The translations under genes and the position numbers were made by a program. This document shows positions 24,951 to 33,846 of a DNA stretch of 59,033 nt, in pieces. Source of the stretch: Rahnella rivi (lineage in GTDB: Bacteria; Pseudomonadota; Gammaproteobacteria; Enterobacterales; Enterobacteriaceae); the NCBI RefSeq assembly GCF_019049655.1, contig NZ_JAFMOX010000041.1:1-59033 (forward strand), read 5' to 3'. Each line of letters begins with the position of its first letter. Within the stretch, counting starts at the first letter, position 1. The notes below the pieces were generated by a model, which saw only the letters and a list, made by a program, of their open reading frames with translations, had not been told where the DNA came from and searched no databases.

Positions 24951-27455
24951 TCAGAGTTCAAGCTCTTGTTTCAGCAACGCTTCAATGTGCGCGGCCGTGG
25001 TCGAATGCATCAACGCATCCCGGAAACTGTCATGCATAATCCGGCGCGCCAGTTTAGAGAAAATCCGCATGTGCTGGTCACCGGCAGCGTGTTTATTCAG
25101 CGTCAGCATGATCACAAACTGCGCTTCTTCATCGCCCCACTGCACCGGTGCCTTGAGTTTTGCCACGCTGATGGTCGACTGTTCGATGTGCTCAGATTTG
25201 GTGTGCGGGATAGCAAAACCAAAACCGAGTCCTGTCGAAAATACCGCTTCACGGGCCCAGACGTCTGCGGCAAGCTTGCGCGGGTAGCGGCATCGGCCTG
25301 CCAGCATCAGGTTATCAACCATGCCTTTGATCACTTCTTCCTTGCTGCGCCAGTCGCTGTTCAGCGCCACACATTCTGTCGTGATAAGCGGCGCGTCGTT
25401 CGCGGTCATGCGGAACTGCGCCAGCAGGTGTTCAACCTCCAGCGAGGTACGGCACTGCATGGCGCGGTTAAGCAGCAGGCGGCATTCGCGGCTGTCGAGT
25501 TTTGCCAGCCGCGCTTTGGTCACCGGAACTGACGGCGCGTTCATACTGATTTCATCCAGCCCCAGACCGACCAGTAACGGCAGCACAGAGCCTTTTGCCC
25601 CCAGTTCACCGCACAGGCCAATCCATTTACCGTGGCGATGGACTTCACGCACCACATGATCGAGGCCACGCAGAAACGCCGGATTCAGACTGTTGTAATG
25701 GCGGGTCACTTTGGCATTGTCGCGGTCAACCGCCAGCAAATATTGCGTCAGGTCGTTACTGCCGATACTAAAGAAATCAATCTCTTCGCAGCATTGATCG
25801 ATGATGAACATCACCGAAGGGACTTCCAGCATGATCCCCAGCTGAATTTTTTCATCAAACGGGATTTGCTCGCTGCGCAGCGACTGTTTGGCTTCCGCCA
25901 GACGATCTTTGATCCACAAAATCTCTTCCATTGATGAGATCATCGGGATCATGATTTTCAACGATCCGTGCGCCGAAGCACGCAGGATCGAGCGCAGTTG
26001 CGTGTGAAACAGCGGTAAAAACTCCTGATAGATACGCACGGCGCGATAGCCAAGGAAGGGGTTGTTTTCAGCGGGAATGTTCAGGTAATTAACCGGCTTA
26101 TCACCGCCGATATCCATCGTACGCACGATAATGGTTTTGCCGTTAGCCGCTTCCGTCGCCTGACAGTATATGTTGTACAACTCATCTTCAGAGGGCGCAC
26201 TGGCGCGATCCATATACAGCATTTCTGTACGGAATAGCCCGACGGCTTCGGCGCCGTTGCCAAAGGCCGCGCTGGCTTCAACCGAGTGCGCAATATTTGC
26301 CGCCACTTCCAGACGAACGCCGTCAGCGGTGTAACCCGGCTTATCAAGATACTCACTCTGCTGCTGGCGCAGTACCTGATGCACCGCCCGCTCCTGACGA
26401 TAGTAGCGCTGCACAGGTTCCGTCAGCGCACAGGCGATCAACCCCAGATCGCCGTCGATCTGCACTTCCTGTCCCAGATACGCCTGCAAAGGCTCGGGAT
26501 CGACGCCCACCAGCGCAGGGATATTGAACGACCGCGCCAGAATGACGGTGTGAGACGTGCTGCCGCCGCTGCCAAGCAGCAGGCCTTTGAGATATTTTTT
26601 ATCCAGTTCGAGAAACTGACTTGGCGTCAGTTCGTCGGCCAGACAAATGCTGGCTTCGCTGAGGGTTTGCTGGGGAGCGAAACGCGCTTCTCCGTAAATG
26701 TGTTGCAGCAACTGGAAACTGACATCACGAATATCCAGTTCGCGCTCACGTAAGTAGGCGCTGGAAGATTGTGCCAGTTGCGCACTGAAATGTGCGGCGG
26801 TATCCACAATACTTTGCGCGCAGCTCTTACCTTCCATGACATGGCCCAGCAGCGCATCGCGCAGGCTGTTATCACGCAGCAGAGAGCGATGAGCCTCCAG
26901 CACGGCGGTGAGGGTGCCGCTGCCCTCCATCAGCTGTAATTCAATGGATTTTTCAAGCTGCGCCAGCCCGGCGGAAAGCTGACTTTGTTCTTTATCCTTA
27001 CCCTGTGACTCAGGCAAATCGGTAAGCGCCGTCAGATTCACGTTTGAGAGGGTAATCAGCCTGCCCGATGCACAGCCTTCACTGACCGAACGGGCGCGGT
27101 AAACCACCGGCGAGAGATGCGCTAAGGATTCAGGAAGCGGTTCGAGCTCTGCATTTTCCGGGTGTTCAGGAAGGGCTTCATCGCACAGTGGAAATGTGTG
27201 TTCAATAAAATGCGTGAGAGCGGCCAGGGCGGCGTCTTCATCCGCTCCCTCGACCGTGATGTGGCATTCATCACCAAGCAAAATATCTGCGCCGATCAAC
27301 GACAGCACGCTTTTACCGTCAGCGGTGCGGCCGGTACGGGTGTTATGCCACTGAAACGCTGCGGTAAATCCATTGCACAACGTTTCTATATGGCTCGCCG
27401 GACGGGCGTGAACCCCATTTACCAGTACGCAGGTGAAGCTCAACTTCTTGGTCAT
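24951..27455 (-). CDS. ptsA: Multiphosphoryl transfer protein PtsA (HPr-EI-EIIA fusion)
   Basis: This 834-residue fusion carries a whole phosphorelay: an HPr-like domain with phospho-histidine 16 (NGVHARPAS), an enzyme I domain with phospho-histidine 302 ([13 protein letters not shown]) and PEP-binding motifs [19 protein letters not shown] and [11 protein letters not shown], and a fructose-type EIIA domain with histidine 751 ([10 protein letters not shown]). It can therefore pass phosphate from PEP to the EIIB proteins without the general PTS. The ATG at 27455 has GAGGA before it; an in-frame ATG 93 bp upstream is rejected. It is divergent from frwC and overlaps no neighbour. Confidence 0.95.
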   Translation of the reverse strand: MTKKLSFTCVLVNGVHARPASHIETLCNGFTAAFQWHNTRTGRTADGKSVLSLIGADILLGDECHITVEGADEDAALAALTHFIEHTFPLCDEALPEHPENAELEPLPESLAHLSPVVYRARSVSEGCASGRLITLSNVNLTALTDLPESQGKDKEQSQLSAGLAQLEKSIELQLMEGSGTLTAVLEAHRSLLRDNSLRDALLGHVMEGKSCAQSIVDTAAHFSAQLAQSSSAYLRERELDIRDVSFQLLQHIYGEARFAPQQTLSEASICLADELTPSQFLELDKKYLKGLLLGSGGSTSHTVILARSFNIPALVGVDPEPLQAYLGQEVQIDGDLGLIACALTEPVQRYYRQERAVHQVLRQQQSEYLDKPGYTADGVRLEVAANIAHSVEASAAFGNGAEAVGLFRTEMLYMDRASAPSEDELYNIYCQATEAANGKTIIVRTMDIGGDKPVNYLNIPAENNPFLGYRAVRIYQEFLPLFHTQLRSILRASAHGSLKIMIPMISSMEEILWIKDRLAEAKQSLRSEQIPFDEKIQLGIMLEVPSVMFIIDQCCEEIDFFSIGSNDLTQYLLAVDRDNAKVTRHYNSLNPAFLRGLDHVVREVHRHGKWIGLCGELGAKGSVLPLLVGLGLDEISMNAPSVPVTKARLAKLDSRECRLLLNRAMQCRTSLEVEHLLAQFRMTANDAPLITTECVALNSDWRSKEEVIKGMVDNLMLAGRCRYPRKLAADVWAREAVFSTGLGFGFAIPHTKSEHIEQSTISVAKLKAPVQWGDEEAQFVIMLTLNKHAAGDQHMRIFSKLARRIMHDSFRDALMHSTTAAHIEALLKQELEL

Positions 27456-27824
27456 TTCTGAATCCTCATCCCAGATTCCGGTGAAATTTACCGGCTGTTG
27501 CAGAATAAGAGCCGCAAGCGCCCGCTGGCTACCAGACAAAAATGGCAAACACTGGATAAATGTAATGTATGAGCTTTTTTGCGAGGCAGCTCACAGTGTA
27601 CAGGGGTTGAGGATTCTGAGGTTTATTCGGGTTATTTGAACCTGCTCGCATTTTCAATCGAACATTACAAAAGTCCAGTAAAACACAATTTTGTCCACTA
27701 TTAGCGCCACGGTCGTCAGCCTATTGTTGTCGTCGATACCCTTTCAGTATCTGGGCTTTTTTCGTTAATCAGCCCTGATATTTGCGATCGTTAAGCCCGA
27801 CACCAGCCGTTTCCGGAGCCAATC
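27456..27824. promoter_or_regulatory. Divergent ptsA/frwC promoter region with a CRP-like site
   Basis: This 369-bp spacer separates the two arms of the PTS cluster. TGCGA-N6-TCACA at 27580-27595 matches the CRP consensus at nine of ten core bases. It lies about 130 bp from the ptsA start and 240 bp from frwC, so which arm it serves is not clear. No convincing -35/-10 pair was identified for either direction. Catabolite control of a sugar cluster would be expected. No open reading frame of interest lies here. Confidence 0.45.
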
Positions 27825-28904
27825 ATGAAAGACTTGCTCAATATTCTAAAAAATACCCGTCAGCACCTGATGACTGGCGTCTCCCACATGATCCCCTTTG
27901 TCGTCGCGGGGGGCATTTTACTGGCCATCTCCGTCATGCTGTACGGTAAAGGCGCCGTTCCGGACCCTCTGACCGATCCCAATCTCAAAAAGCTGTTTGA
28001 TATCGGCGTCGCCGGTTTAACCCTGATGGTGCCCTTTCTGGCTGCCTACATCGGGTATTCCATTGCCGATCGCTCTGCACTGGCTCCTGCGGCCATCGGT
28101 GCCTGGGTCGGCGCCTCTTTTGGTGCAGGTTTTTTCGGCGCAATCATTGCGGGCCTGCTGGGCGGCATCATTGTTTTCTATCTCAAGAAGATCCCGGTTC
28201 CTAAGATCCTGCGCTCAGTGATGCCGATCTTCGTGATCCCGATCGTCGGTACGTTGCTGACGGCGGGGATCATGATGTGGGGGCTGGGCGAACCTGTCGG
28301 GCTGTTGACCACCTCGCTCACCCACTGGCTGCAAGGCATGCAGCAGGGCAGCATTGTGGTACTCGCCATCATTATGGGCCTGATGCTGGCTTTCGATATG
28401 GGCGGGCCGGTCAACAAAGTTGCCTACGCCTTTATGCTGATTTGCGTGGCGCAGGGTGTGTATACGGTGGTCGCCATTGCGGCGGTTGCCATCGCTACAC
28501 CTCCGCTCGGTGTAGGTTTCGCAACGCTGATTGGCCGTAAGTATTATTCCACCGAGGAGCGTGAAGCCGGCAAAGCGGCCATGCTGATGGGTTGCGTCGG
28601 CATCACTGAAGGCGCGATTCCTTTCGCCGCTGCCGACCCGCTGCGCGTTATTCCTTCCATCATGTTCGGTTCTGCCTGTGCCGCGGTGACCGCCGCCCTG
28701 CTCGGCGCAGAGTGCTACGCGGGATGGGGCGGGCTGATCGTGCTGCCTGTCGTTCAGGGCAAATTTGCTTACATCGGCGCGCTGCTGGTCGGCATGGTCG
28801 TCACCGCCCTTTGTCTCAATCTGCTGAAATATCTGGCGGCCAAAAAGCAATCCAACAAGACACATCAGGAATCTGACCTGGACTTAGACTTCGAAATTAA
28901 CTGA
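27825..28904 (+). CDS. frwC: PTS fructose-like EIIC component FrwC
   Basis: This 359-residue polytopic inner-membrane permease of the fructose/mannitol PTS family starts with the typical TGVSHMIPFVVAGGILLA and carries the substrate-site block VGITEGAIPFAAADPLRVIP (near residue 260). About ten hydrophobic segments are visible. It lacks its own EIIA and EIIB domains, which are supplied by PtsA and by FrwB/FrwD. frwB follows after 16 bp. The transported sugar cannot be read from sequence; the cluster context suggests a non-fructose sugar or anhydropolyol. Confidence 0.93.
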   Translation: MKDLLNILKNTRQHLMTGVSHMIPFVVAGGILLAISVMLYGKGAVPDPLTDPNLKKLFDIGVAGLTLMVPFLAAYIGYSIADRSALAPAAIGAWVGASFGAGFFGAIIAGLLGGIIVFYLKKIPVPKILRSVMPIFVIPIVGTLLTAGIMMWGLGEPVGLLTTSLTHWLQGMQQGSIVVLAIIMGLMLAFDMGGPVNKVAYAFMLICVAQGVYTVVAIAAVAIATPPLGVGFATLIGRKYYSTEEREAGKAAMLMGCVGITEGAIPFAAADPLRVIPSIMFGSACAAVTAALLGAECYAGWGGLIVLPVVQGKFAYIGALLVGMVVTALCLNLLKYLAAKKQSNKTHQESDLDLDFEIN

Positions 28905-28920
28905 CATCAGGGAATTAACT

Positions 28921-29250
28921 ATGACCAAAATTATTGCTGTTACCGCCTGCCCTTCCGGCGTTGCCCATACCTACATGGCAGCAGAGGCCATCGAACGCGC
29001 AGCGAAAGCCAAAGGCTGGGAATGCAAAGTGGAAACTCAGGGCTCAATCGGTCTGGAGAACGAACTGACCGCCGAAGACGTCGCTGCCGCCGACATCGTG
29101 ATCCTGACCAAAGATATTGGCATCAAATTTGAAGAGCGCTTTAAAGGCAAAGTCACCGTTCGCGTAGGCATCAGTGACGCAGTAAAACGCGCTGACGCCA
29201 TTATGGAAAAAATCGCAGCACACCTGACTAAAGCTGCCGTCACGGATTGA
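28921..29250 (+). CDS. frwB: PTS fructose-like EIIB component FrwB
   Basis: This 109-residue cytoplasmic EIIB protein takes phosphate on cysteine 10 (VTACPSGVAHTYMAAEA) from the EIIA domain of PtsA and donates it to the sugar bound by FrwC. Length equals a single fructose-type EIIB domain. It lies 16 bp after frwC and 16 bp before pflD, inside one operon. The cluster contains a second EIIB, FrwD. Confidence 0.94.
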   Translation: MTKIIAVTACPSGVAHTYMAAEAIERAAKAKGWECKVETQGSIGLENELTAEDVAAADIVILTKDIGIKFEERFKGKVTVRVGISDAVKRADAIMEKIAAHLTKAAVTD

Positions 29251-29266
29251 TCACAAGGAGAATATG

Positions 29267-31564
29267 ATGACGTCCCGCACCGAACGACTAAAAGCCGCAC
29301 TGTTCGCCAGCCCGCGTGAAATCTCGCTGGAACGTGCCCTGCTGTATACCGAAAGTCACCGCAGCACGGAGGGCGAACTGACTCTTGTGCGCCGTGCTAA
29401 AGCCACGGCATACATTATGGATAACGTTGAGATTGCCCTGCGTGAAGACGAGCTGATTGCCGGTAACCGAACGGTCAAACCGCGTGCGGGGATCATCTCT
29501 CCTGAAATGGACCCTTACTGGCTGCTCAAAGAGCTGGACGCGTTTTCCACCCGTCCGCAGGACCGTTTCACTATTTCCGGGGAAGATAAACAGATCTATC
29601 GCGGGCAGCTTTTCCCTTACTGGGAATCGCGCTCAATGAAAGACTTCATCAACAGCCAGATGCCGGAAGAGGTCACGGCGGCCACCCGGACCCAGATTTT
29701 CAGTATTAATCAGACCGATAAAGGCCAGGGGCACATCATTATTGATTACCCGCGCCTGCTTAATTCGGGTCTGGACAATTTAGTGGCTGAACTTGTGCAG
29801 CTCAATGATCAGGCGCCGGATAACGCCTTTTATCAAGCGGCGCTGATTCTGCTTAAGGCCGCGCAACGGCATATTTTGCGCTACGCCGCACTGGCTGAAG
29901 AGATGGCGGAAAGCTGTCAGGACGACACAAGAAAACAGGAACTGGTGCGTATCGCTCACGTCTCGCGCCATATTTCCGGCAATAAGCCGCAGGATTTCTA
30001 TCAGGCCTGCCAGCTGTTCTGGTACATGAATATCATTTTGCAGTACGAATCCAACGCCAGTTCATTGTCACTTGGCCGCTTCGATCAGTACATGCTGCCG
30101 TTCTACCAGCATTCCCTTTCACACGGCGAATCCCCGGCGTTTCTTAAAGAGTTGCTGGAAAGTCTGTGGGTGAAATGCAATGACATCGTACTGTTACGCT
30201 CCGCCTCCAGCGCCCGTTACTTCGCCGGTTTCCCGACCGGTTACACCATTTTACTCGGTGGCCTGACAGAAACCGGCCGCAGCGCCGTCAATGTGCTGTC
30301 GTTCCTCTGTCTGGATGCCTACCAGAATGTTTGCCTGCCGCAGCCGAATCTCGGGGTTCGGGTCAATGAACTGATTGACCGCCCGTTCCTGTTGAAAACC
30401 GCCGAAACCATCCGAATGGGGACCGGTATTCCGCAAATTTTTAATGATGAAGTCGTGGTGCCTGCCTTCCTTAACCGCGGTGTGTCGCTTGAAGACGCGC
30501 GGGATTACGCCGTGGTGGGCTGTGTCGAATTATCGATTCCGGGAAAAACATACGGCCTGCATGACATCGCGATGTTTAACCTGCTGAAAGTCATGGAACT
30601 GACGCTGCACGAAAATGAAGGCAATGCGGCAATGACTTATCCCGAACTTGTGGAGCAGATCCGCCAGAAAATCAGCCATTACGTCCGGCTGATGGCGCAG
30701 GGCAGCAATATCTGTGACATCGGCCACCGTGACTGGGCACCGGTTCCCCTGCTGTCTTCGTTTATCGAAGGCTGTCTGAACAGCGGTAAAGACATTACTG
30801 AGGGCGGTGCGCGCTACAACTTCTCGGGGGTTCAGGGCATTGGTATCGCGAATCTCAGCGATTCCCTGCACGCGCTCAAAGGCATGGTGTTTGACCAGCA
30901 ACGTCTGACGTTTGATGAGCTACTGGCTTCGCTGAAAGAGAACTTTGCCAGTGAAGAGGGCCGCGCCATCCGCGCCCGGCTCATCAACCGCTTCGAGAAA
31001 TATGGCAACGACGTTGATGAAGTGGATTTAATCAGTGCCGACTTACTGCGTTATTACTGCAAAGAGGTCGAGCAATACCGCAACCCGCGTGGCGGCCAGT
31101 TCACTCCGGGTTCTTACACGGTGTCAGCACATGTGCCGCTGGGTGCCGTGGTCGGTGCAACGCCCGATGGACGGTTCGCCGGTGAGCAACTTGCCGACGG
31201 CGGCCTTTCCCCGATGCTGGGACAAGATCACCAAGGGCCGACCGCCGTCCTGAAATCGGTCAGCAAACTCGATAACACTCTGCTGTCTAACGGGACGTTG
31301 CTGAATGTGAAATTCACGCCATCCACGCTGGAAGGTCAGCAGGGGCTGAACAAACTGGCGGATTTCCTTGGCGCCTTTACCCGACTGAAACTACAGCATA
31401 TACAGTTCAACGTGGTGAACGCTGAACAACTGCGTGAAGCGCAAAAGCGTCCGCAGGATTTTGCCGGGCTGGTCGTCAGGGTGGCGGGTTACAGCGCGTT
31501 CTTTGTCGAACTGTCGAGGGAGATTCAGGATGACATTATCGGCCGTACCGCACACCAGTTATGA
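29267..31564 (+). CDS. pflD: Glycyl-radical enzyme PflD (dehydratase-type)
   Basis: This 765-residue glycyl-radical enzyme has its active-site cysteine at 419 followed by a glutamate (GCVEL), the pattern of radical dehydratases rather than of pyruvate formate-lyase, which uses two adjacent cysteines. The radical glycine is residue 741 (RVAGYSAFF). The gene was named after formate-lyase, but this signature argues for an eliminating enzyme. The radical needs strictly anaerobic conditions and activation by PflC. Start 29267 is preferred over 29264 because AAGGAG is 6 bp away and the N terminus aligns with E. coli PflD. The gene overlaps pflC by 35 bp. Confidence 0.94.
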   Translation: MTSRTERLKAALFASPREISLERALLYTESHRSTEGELTLVRRAKATAYIMDNVEIALREDELIAGNRTVKPRAGIISPEMDPYWLLKELDAFSTRPQDRFTISGEDKQIYRGQLFPYWESRSMKDFINSQMPEEVTAATRTQIFSINQTDKGQGHIIIDYPRLLNSGLDNLVAELVQLNDQAPDNAFYQAALILLKAAQRHILRYAALAEEMAESCQDDTRKQELVRIAHVSRHISGNKPQDFYQACQLFWYMNIILQYESNASSLSLGRFDQYMLPFYQHSLSHGESPAFLKELLESLWVKCNDIVLLRSASSARYFAGFPTGYTILLGGLTETGRSAVNVLSFLCLDAYQNVCLPQPNLGVRVNELIDRPFLLKTAETIRMGTGIPQIFNDEVVVPAFLNRGVSLEDARDYAVVGCVELSIPGKTYGLHDIAMFNLLKVMELTLHENEGNAAMTYPELVEQIRQKISHYVRLMAQGSNICDIGHRDWAPVPLLSSFIEGCLNSGKDITEGGARYNFSGVQGIGIANLSDSLHALKGMVFDQQRLTFDELLASLKENFASEEGRAIRARLINRFEKYGNDVDEVDLISADLLRYYCKEVEQYRNPRGGQFTPGSYTVSAHVPLGAVVGATPDGRFAGEQLADGGLSPMLGQDHQGPTAVLKSVSKLDNTLLSNGTLLNVKFTPSTLEGQQGLNKLADFLGAFTRLKLQHIQFNVVNAEQLREAQKRPQDFAGLVVRVAGYSAFFVELSREIQDDIIGRTAHQL

Positions 31565-32417
31565 TATGCAGATCCCTGTGTTGAATGAGCCGGAAAGGCG
31601 CGGGCGCATTTTCAATATTCAGCGCTTTTCGCTCAATGACGGCCAGGGTATTCGTACCCTGGTTTTCTTCAAAGGCTGCCCGCACCGCTGCCCGTGGTGC
31701 GCCAACCCTGAATCAATGTCGCCACGTATTCAGGTCATCAAACGGCAGGCGAAATGCCTGAACTGCCGCACCTGTTTGCAGGATCCGAACGAATGCCCGA
31801 GTGGCGCAATGGAATATGTCGGCGAAGACATTACGCTGCCGGCGTTAATGACGCGTCTGCTCAAAGATGAGATTTTTTTCCGTTCGTCGGGCGGCGGTGT
31901 CACGCTGTCAGGTGGCGAGGTGTTGATGCAATATGCTTTTGCCGGTCAGTTACTCCGGCAGTTGCAGGCTTTGGGCATTTCGACGGCGATCGAAACGGCG
32001 GGCGATGCGCCGCTGGATCATCTGCTTGCGCTTACCGATCACTGCGATCAGGTGTTGTATGATTTCAAAATGATGGATCCCGCGCTGGCAAGATCAGTGC
32101 TCAATATGAACCAGCCAAGAGTGTTGCAGAATTTCACCGCGCTGACACAACGCGGCGTGAAGCTGCTTCCACGGATTCCGCTGATCCCAGGCTTCACGTT
32201 AACGCCTGAAAATATGCGACAAATATTGGATTTCCTGAAGCCTTTCAAATTAACTGAAATCCACCTTTTACCCTTCCACAAATACGGTGAAGCGAAATAT
32301 CCGTTACTGGATAAAACCTATTCAATGCATCAAACAAAGGTGCCGGATGCCGCAACTATTGCGCCGTTTTATGCGATGGCCGAAAAATACGGTTATAACG
32401 TGACGCTCGGTGGGTAA
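31530..32417 (+). CDS. pflC: Glycyl-radical enzyme activase PflC (radical SAM)
   Basis: This 295-residue radical SAM protein generates the glycyl radical on PflD. The CxxxCxxC motif at residues 50-57 (CPHRCPWC) binds the SAM-cleaving 4Fe-4S cluster. A second cysteine-rich stretch (CLNCRTC plus a later Cys, near 79-92) suggests one further cluster. SGGGVTLSGGEVLMQ is the usual SAM-binding glycine motif. The ATG at 31530, inside the pflD end, has GGGAG in front. An ATG at 31566 right after the pflD stop is the alternative but lacks a ribosome-binding site. Both fit a coupled operon. Confidence 0.92.
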   Translation: MTLSAVPHTSYDMQIPVLNEPERRGRIFNIQRFSLNDGQGIRTLVFFKGCPHRCPWCANPESMSPRIQVIKRQAKCLNCRTCLQDPNECPSGAMEYVGEDITLPALMTRLLKDEIFFRSSGGGVTLSGGEVLMQYAFAGQLLRQLQALGISTAIETAGDAPLDHLLALTDHCDQVLYDFKMMDPALARSVLNMNQPRVLQNFTALTQRGVKLLPRIPLIPGFTLTPENMRQILDFLKPFKLTEIHLLPFHKYGEAKYPLLDKTYSMHQTKVPDAATIAPFYAMAEKYGYNVTLGG

Positions 32418-32440
32418 AACTTTTGATCAGAGGAAATACG

Positions 32441-32785
32441 ATGTCGCTCAAACTGGTTGCAGTAACCGCATGTATCAGCGGTGTGGCGCACACTTATATG
32501 GCGGCAGAGCGTCTTGAGAAGCTCAGCGCACAGGAAAAATGGCAGGTGAAAGTGGAAACGCAGGGCGCACTGGGCATTGAAAACATGCTGTCAGAAAGTG
32601 ATATCGCTCAGGCCGATATTGTTCTGTTAATCACCGAGATCCAACTGGAAAACCGCGAGCGTTTTGCCCACAGCCGTTGCGTTCAGACAGGCATGCATAC
32701 CTTTTTACGCACACCCGAAAAAGTGATGACTGCCGTAAAGAAAATAGCCACCTCGCCACAGGGTACACACATCATCCTGCCGTAA
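32441..32785 (+). CDS. frwD: Second PTS fructose-like EIIB component FrwD
   Basis: This 114-residue EIIB-type protein has its phospho-cysteine at residue 11 (VTACISGVAHTYMAAERLE). It is clearly paralogous to FrwB, but its C-terminal half differs (TEIQLENRERF in place of the usual motif). The reason for keeping two EIIB proteins is unknown; FrwD might serve a second permease or a sensory role. The ATG at 32441 is preceded by AGAGGA. It is the last gene of the plus-strand arm, 23 bp after pflC, and converges on yijO. Confidence 0.92.
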   Translation: MSLKLVAVTACISGVAHTYMAAERLEKLSAQEKWQVKVETQGALGIENMLSESDIAQADIVLLITEIQLENRERFAHSRCVQTGMHTFLRTPEKVMTAVKKIATSPQGTHIILP

Positions 32786-32824
32786 CCTTGCCTTCGCCAG
32801 GGTGCCCGCAAACCGCAAAACACA

Positions 32825-33688
32825 TCACGCCTGTTCCTGCTCAAACTGGCTGCGATATTGCCGACGATATTCCGACGGGGAACGTTCGGTGCTTTTCTTA
32901 AACTGACGGCAAAAGTAGTTACTGTCGGTAAATCCGCAGGCATGCGCCACTTCTTTCACCTTCATGTCGTAGCCTTTCAGCAGATTTTTCGCCTGTTCCA
33001 GCCGGACATAATTCAGATATTCATTCAGCCCGATGCCGCCGCTTTTTTGGAATAAATGCGATAAATAATTGGGCGAGATGTAGAAAGATTTAGCGACAGA
33101 ATCGCGGGTCAGCGGCTCGCGAAAATAGACTTCGATATGCTGGCGGATGGCACTGAACAGAGCCTGGCTGCGCGATGCCGTTTGTACCGAAGAGCTGAAC
33201 AGATCTAACGTATGGCTCAGCAGCCCTTTCACCAAAAATTTCGCGGTTTGCTGATCGCTTCTGTGCCACGCCAGCTCGTTCAGCGCCTGCAACATAAATG
33301 CCCCGACGCGCGGGCCGCGTCTGCCGATATTGCCCTTTTCGCTGGAATCAAAACCTGCGCCATTCCAGTGGAGCAGGCTAAAACCCAGTTGCTGTTTGCC
33401 AAATAAAATACTCAGCGTGCGCACCGGCATCTGCCACCGGGGGCTGTTCCAGCCTTTCGCCGGAACATATAACACATCGCCCGCCTGCAAGAGCGTCGCC
33501 TGAGTCATCCCCTGTTCGTCCTCCCATTCCATTACCTGTTCGCCGTCCAGAATCAGCTCGAGACGCGGAAAATCGACCTGATAGGCCAGCGCAGGAACCG
33601 GATGCTGGTTGCCCGCATAATAAACCTGGCGGATGCCATTGGTGGCTTCAAGTACCGGAGATAAAACAGAAAAAAGAGGATGAGTCAT
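32825..33688 (-). CDS. yijO: AraC-family regulator YijO
   Basis: This 287-residue regulator has an N-terminal cupin-like sensing domain (about 1-150, ending FGKQQLGFSLL) and a C-terminal double helix-turn-helix of AraC type (about 185-280, with DSVAKSFYISPNYLSHLFQK and VAHACGFTDSNYFCRQFKK). The ATG at 33688 with GGTAG upstream is chosen; the in-frame extension upstream is rejected because the E. coli protein begins at the equivalent point. It converges on frwD in both species, so it is the likely regulator of the cluster, although this has not been shown. Confidence 0.92.
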   Translation of the reverse strand: MTHPLFSVLSPVLEATNGIRQVYYAGNQHPVPALAYQVDFPRLELILDGEQVMEWEDEQGMTQATLLQAGDVLYVPAKGWNSPRWQMPVRTLSILFGKQQLGFSLLHWNGAGFDSSEKGNIGRRGPRVGAFMLQALNELAWHRSDQQTAKFLVKGLLSHTLDLFSSSVQTASRSQALFSAIRQHIEVYFREPLTRDSVAKSFYISPNYLSHLFQKSGGIGLNEYLNYVRLEQAKNLLKGYDMKVKEVAHACGFTDSNYFCRQFKKSTERSPSEYRRQYRSQFEQEQA

Positions 33689-33798
33689 GGTCGTGCTACC
33701 TGTTTGCAGAATCACACCATGATAACCAACCTGCGTGGAAGGAAGAAAAAGAAGTCGCAGATTTGCGAACAATGACGGGAAAACATTGACGGGAAAAG

Positions 33799-33834
33799 GG
33801 TTCACCGGCGGCCGTCGACGCACGCCGGTGAACC
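33799..33834 (-). terminator. Terminator of the short-chain dehydrogenase gene
   Basis: A perfect 12-bp stem (GGTTCACCGGCG with CGCCGGTGAACC) with a 12-base loop ends in CTTTTCCC on the minus strand, 13 bp after the dehydrogenase stop. It argues against readthrough into yijO. Confidence 0.7.
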
Positions 33835-33846
33835 GGACACAGCCGG

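Noticed and set aside
31434..31529. Longer N terminus for PflC starting inside pflD
   Set aside because: The added 32 residues are an out-of-frame reading of the pflD 3' end, and a good ribosome-binding site precedes the ATG at 31530.
29264..31564. PflD as a pyruvate formate-lyase, as its name implies
   Set aside because: The active site has a single cysteine in GCVEL rather than two adjacent cysteines, which fits the dehydratase group.
33799..33834. Hairpin between SDR and yijO as an operator for YijO
   Set aside because: A 12-bp GC-rich stem with a following T-rich tract right after a stop codon is better explained as a terminator.
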